The notes under the pieces were generated by a model. That model saw only the letters and a list, made by a program, of their open reading frames with translations. It was not told the DNA's origin and ran no database searches. From Spirochaetales bacterium (lineage in GTDB: Bacteria > Spirochaetota > Leptospiria > Leptospirales > Leptonemataceae): a DNA stretch of 64,000 bases. This document shows positions 62,412-64,000 of this stretch, piece by piece (positions within the stretch are counted from its first letter, which is position 1; the number at the start of each line of letters is the position of its first letter). The stretch is taken from contig JACKOY010000007.1 of NCBI GenBank assembly GCA_024233935.1, positions 62,001-126,000 of the forward strand, in the 5' to 3' direction. The translations under genes were made by a program, and so were the position numbers.

Positions 62412-63241
62412 GTGATCGTGTTCTGATTTCGGCGGTAATCATCACCTACAACGAAGAAGGGCGCATAGCAGACTGCATAGAATCCGTGCACGACTGGTGC
62501 GAAGAAGTTTTGATCCTGGATTCGTTTTCGACCGACCGCACGCGTGAAATCGCGGAGAAGTACGAACACGTACGATTTTTGGAGCACGACTTCGACGGAC
62601 ACGTGCAGCAAAAGAACCGCGCGATCGAACTTTCGCGGGGACAATGGGTTTTCTGCCTGGACGCAGACGAACGGGCCACACCGGAGCTTGCCGAATCGAT
62701 CCGCAAATTTGTGCAGGCCGACAAAACGAACGCCGCGCGCGTAAAACGTCTGACCTACCATCTGGGTCGTTACATTCGGCACGGCGGTTGGTACAACGCG
62801 CGCTATCGCCTCATGAAACGCGACGCCGGTCGCTGGGGCGGCGAAAACCCGCACGACACCATCATCCTTTCCAGTCAAAGCGAATGGAAGTCACGACGGG
62901 GCCCGGTGCTCAAAGGGGACCTAATTCACTATTCTTTTGTCGATCTCTCCGATCAGATCGATACGATCAACAAGTTTTCAAGCATTGTGGCATTTACGCG
63001 GGCCGGTCGCGGTCGCTCCCCTTCCGTCTTTAAGATGTTGTTTAAGCCGCTCAATAAATTTGTTGAGATGTATTTTGTGAAGCGTGGTTTTCTCGATGGC
63101 GTGCCCGGTTTTGTAATCGCGATCGCCTCATCTTTTTCGACCTTTCTCAAGTGGGCCAAGCTTTATGAACTCAAAAAGACGCCCGTAAGTCGCCCCTCAA
63201 ATTTGCGCAAAGACTATCAGGTGCAAACCGACGGCGAATAA
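62408..63241 (+). CDS. Family 2 glycosyltransferase, LPS-core type
   Basis: A 277-residue GT2 enzyme of the WaaE/KdtX-like type: ISAVIITYNEEGRIADCIES at the start, VLILDSFSTDRTREIAEKY for donor binding, and the acidic metal site FCLDADERATPEL. A C-terminal segment (FVEMYFVKRGFLDGVPGFVI) likely contacts the membrane. It probably adds a sugar to lipopolysaccharide or another envelope glycan. It starts with GTG in the stop of the TlpA gene and ends 10 bases before the convergent glpD. Confidence 0.88.
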   Translation: MSDRVLISAVIITYNEEGRIADCIESVHDWCEEVLILDSFSTDRTREIAEKYEHVRFLEHDFDGHVQQKNRAIELSRGQWVFCLDADERATPELAESIRKFVQADKTNAARVKRLTYHLGRYIRHGGWYNARYRLMKRDAGRWGGENPHDTIILSSQSEWKSRRGPVLKGDLIHYSFVDLSDQIDTINKFSSIVAFTRAGRGRSPSVFKMLFKPLNKFVEMYFVKRGFLDGVPGFVIAIASSFSTFLKWAKLYELKKTPVSRPSNLRKDYQVQTDGE

Positions 63242-63251
63242 TCGGCGCGCA

Positions 63252-64000
63252 CTAATCGCGTAAATGCTTCAGGGGTTCGAGCGCGCGTCGATAAAACTCG
63301 ACCACCTGCTCTATTTCTCTTTCGCGTCTTTTTTCATCCCAGCCGGTCAAGCGCGCGGCGTGGCTGGCAATGCGTGCCAGGGTTTCGTCTGTCGGTCGGC
63401 CAACGGTGCCCAAAAGCAAACGCCGGCGCACAATGTCGTCCAGGCTTTGGGCGCTTTCGGCCTCGATGGCCTGGTCGATCTGGGCCAGCACTTCATGCGG
63501 CGCGAGCCCTTCGTTCGCCGCTTCGATGGGCGCCGCCAGATCCGGGTCTTGATCGATGCGATCGAGAATCTCGGTGTGGCGCGTGCCATAACTCTGCACC
63601 AACTGCTTCAAGACGTCTTCATCGACCGGATGTTTTCGCGAACGCGCCTGCTCGCGGGCGTACGCAAGATAGTCACGCGCGGACTCGCCGTATCCGCAGG
63701 AGCCCACAACCGGATAGCGACGGTCTGAAGGTCTGATGTTGGTGCGTCGCCCGGCCAGTTCGGATTTGTGAAGTAGCTCTTCCACTACGTCGTGCCCGAG
63801 GCGTCGCGAAGTGGTCCACTTGCCGCCGGCGACGGAAACAAAGCCGCGAATGCCTTCCTCGGCCGAGTGGTGCTCGTGCCCGTGATCGTATATTTCAAAC
63901 TTTCGGGAGGCGGCCCGGGTGGTCTTCTCGCCCGAAAACACCAGCGGACGAATGCCCACTATGATATTACGAATCATGTCGGGCCGGAGGGGACGGCCGG
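63252..64000 (-). CDS. glpD: Glycerol-3-phosphate dehydrogenase, C-terminal part (partial)
   Basis: The C-terminal 249 codons of an FAD-dependent glycerol-3-phosphate dehydrogenase; the gene runs off the window on its 5' side. IIVGIRPLVFSGEKTTRAAS, then SVAGGKWTTSRRLGHDVVEE, the end of the FAD-binding domain, are followed by the DAO-C helical domain (LAPHEVLAQIDQAIEAESAQ, RLTGWDEKRREREIEQVVEF). The enzyme feeds glycerol-3-phosphate electrons to quinones at the membrane. An ATG inside the visible part is not the start: codons upstream read in frame to the edge. Confidence 0.88.
   Translation of the reverse strand, partial: GRPLRPDMIRNIIVGIRPLVFSGEKTTRAASRKFEIYDHGHEHHSAEEGIRGFVSVAGGKWTTSRRLGHDVVEELLHKSELAGRRTNIRPSDRRYPVVGSCGYGESARDYLAYAREQARSRKHPVDEDVLKQLVQSYGTRHTEILDRIDQDPDLAAPIEAANEGLAPHEVLAQIDQAIEAESAQSLDDIVRRRLLLGTVGRPTDETLARIASHAARLTGWDEKRREREIEQVVEFYRRALEPLKHLRD

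Overview
The window looks like chromosomal DNA from a spirochaete close to the Leptospirales. This rests on a DUF1564-type protein (a family I know mainly from Leptospira), a LipL45-like FecR lipoprotein, a metX-metW pair, many lipoproteins with loose spirochaete-style lipoboxes, membrane-anchored SpoIIE phosphatases and a CtpA protease next to tsaD. The DNA is GC-rich by eye. GTG and TTG starts and ATGA/GTGA/TGATG overlaps are frequent, so much of the window is in tightly coupled operons. I found no rRNA, tRNA, CRISPR array, transposase or prophage. No gap exceeds about 260 bases.

Layout. 1-6.0 kb: trmB, a metallo-beta-lactamase-fold protein with an altered metal motif, a GT2-GtrA membrane glycosyltransferase, a lipoprotein, folE and a secreted propeller-like protein. 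6.1-17.6 kb: aspS with a long basic N-terminal tail, phoH and pgpH, then a DUF1549/DUF1501 pair, a small protein and a MORN lipoprotein before ybeY. 17.7-26 kb: a housekeeping run rpsF-ssb-rplI-dnaB, DUF1564, radA, a small lipoprotein, ctp, tsaD and pssA; rpsR is missing from its usual place. 26-33.2 kb: a beta-barrel candidate divergent from an ECF sigma factor, a FecR-type membrane protein, a FecR lipoprotein with a strong terminator, a Bfd-like ferredoxin, ExbB, ExbD and an unknown membrane protein in the position where TonB might be expected. This resembles an envelope or iron signalling and energy-transduction block. 33.3-41.6 kb: metX-metW, a tail-anchored protein, a methyltransferase, a patatin-like lipase, a SpoIIE phosphatase and an OmpA-family protein. 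41.7-47.3 kb: a VOC protein, a small protein with an excellent ribosome binding site, a methylsuccinyl-CoA-dehydrogenase-like flavoprotein, a ferrochelatase with a cysteine cluster, RlpA and a membrane protein.

47.3-51.5 kb (minus strand) holds the most interesting block: an atypical SDR, an ACAD10/11-like acyl-CoA dehydrogenase, an APH-family kinase, DUF6285 and a histidine-phosphatase-fold protein, all overlapping or nearly so. This matches the logic of the Pseudomonas LvaABC system, which phosphorylates 4-hydroxyacyl-CoA and then removes phosphate, so it may be a 4-hydroxyacid catabolic operon in a spirochaete. 51.6-64 kb: an SDR with an MBL-fold protein, NupC, an acyltransferase, a voltage-gated K+ channel, a second K+ channel with a TrkA-N domain, a divergent DAHP synthase, a DUF115 protein whose real N-terminus lacks a normal start codon, an omega-like acidic protein with a poly-Asp tail, a TlpA-like lipoprotein, a GT2 glycosyltransferase and the C-terminal part of glpD running off the window.
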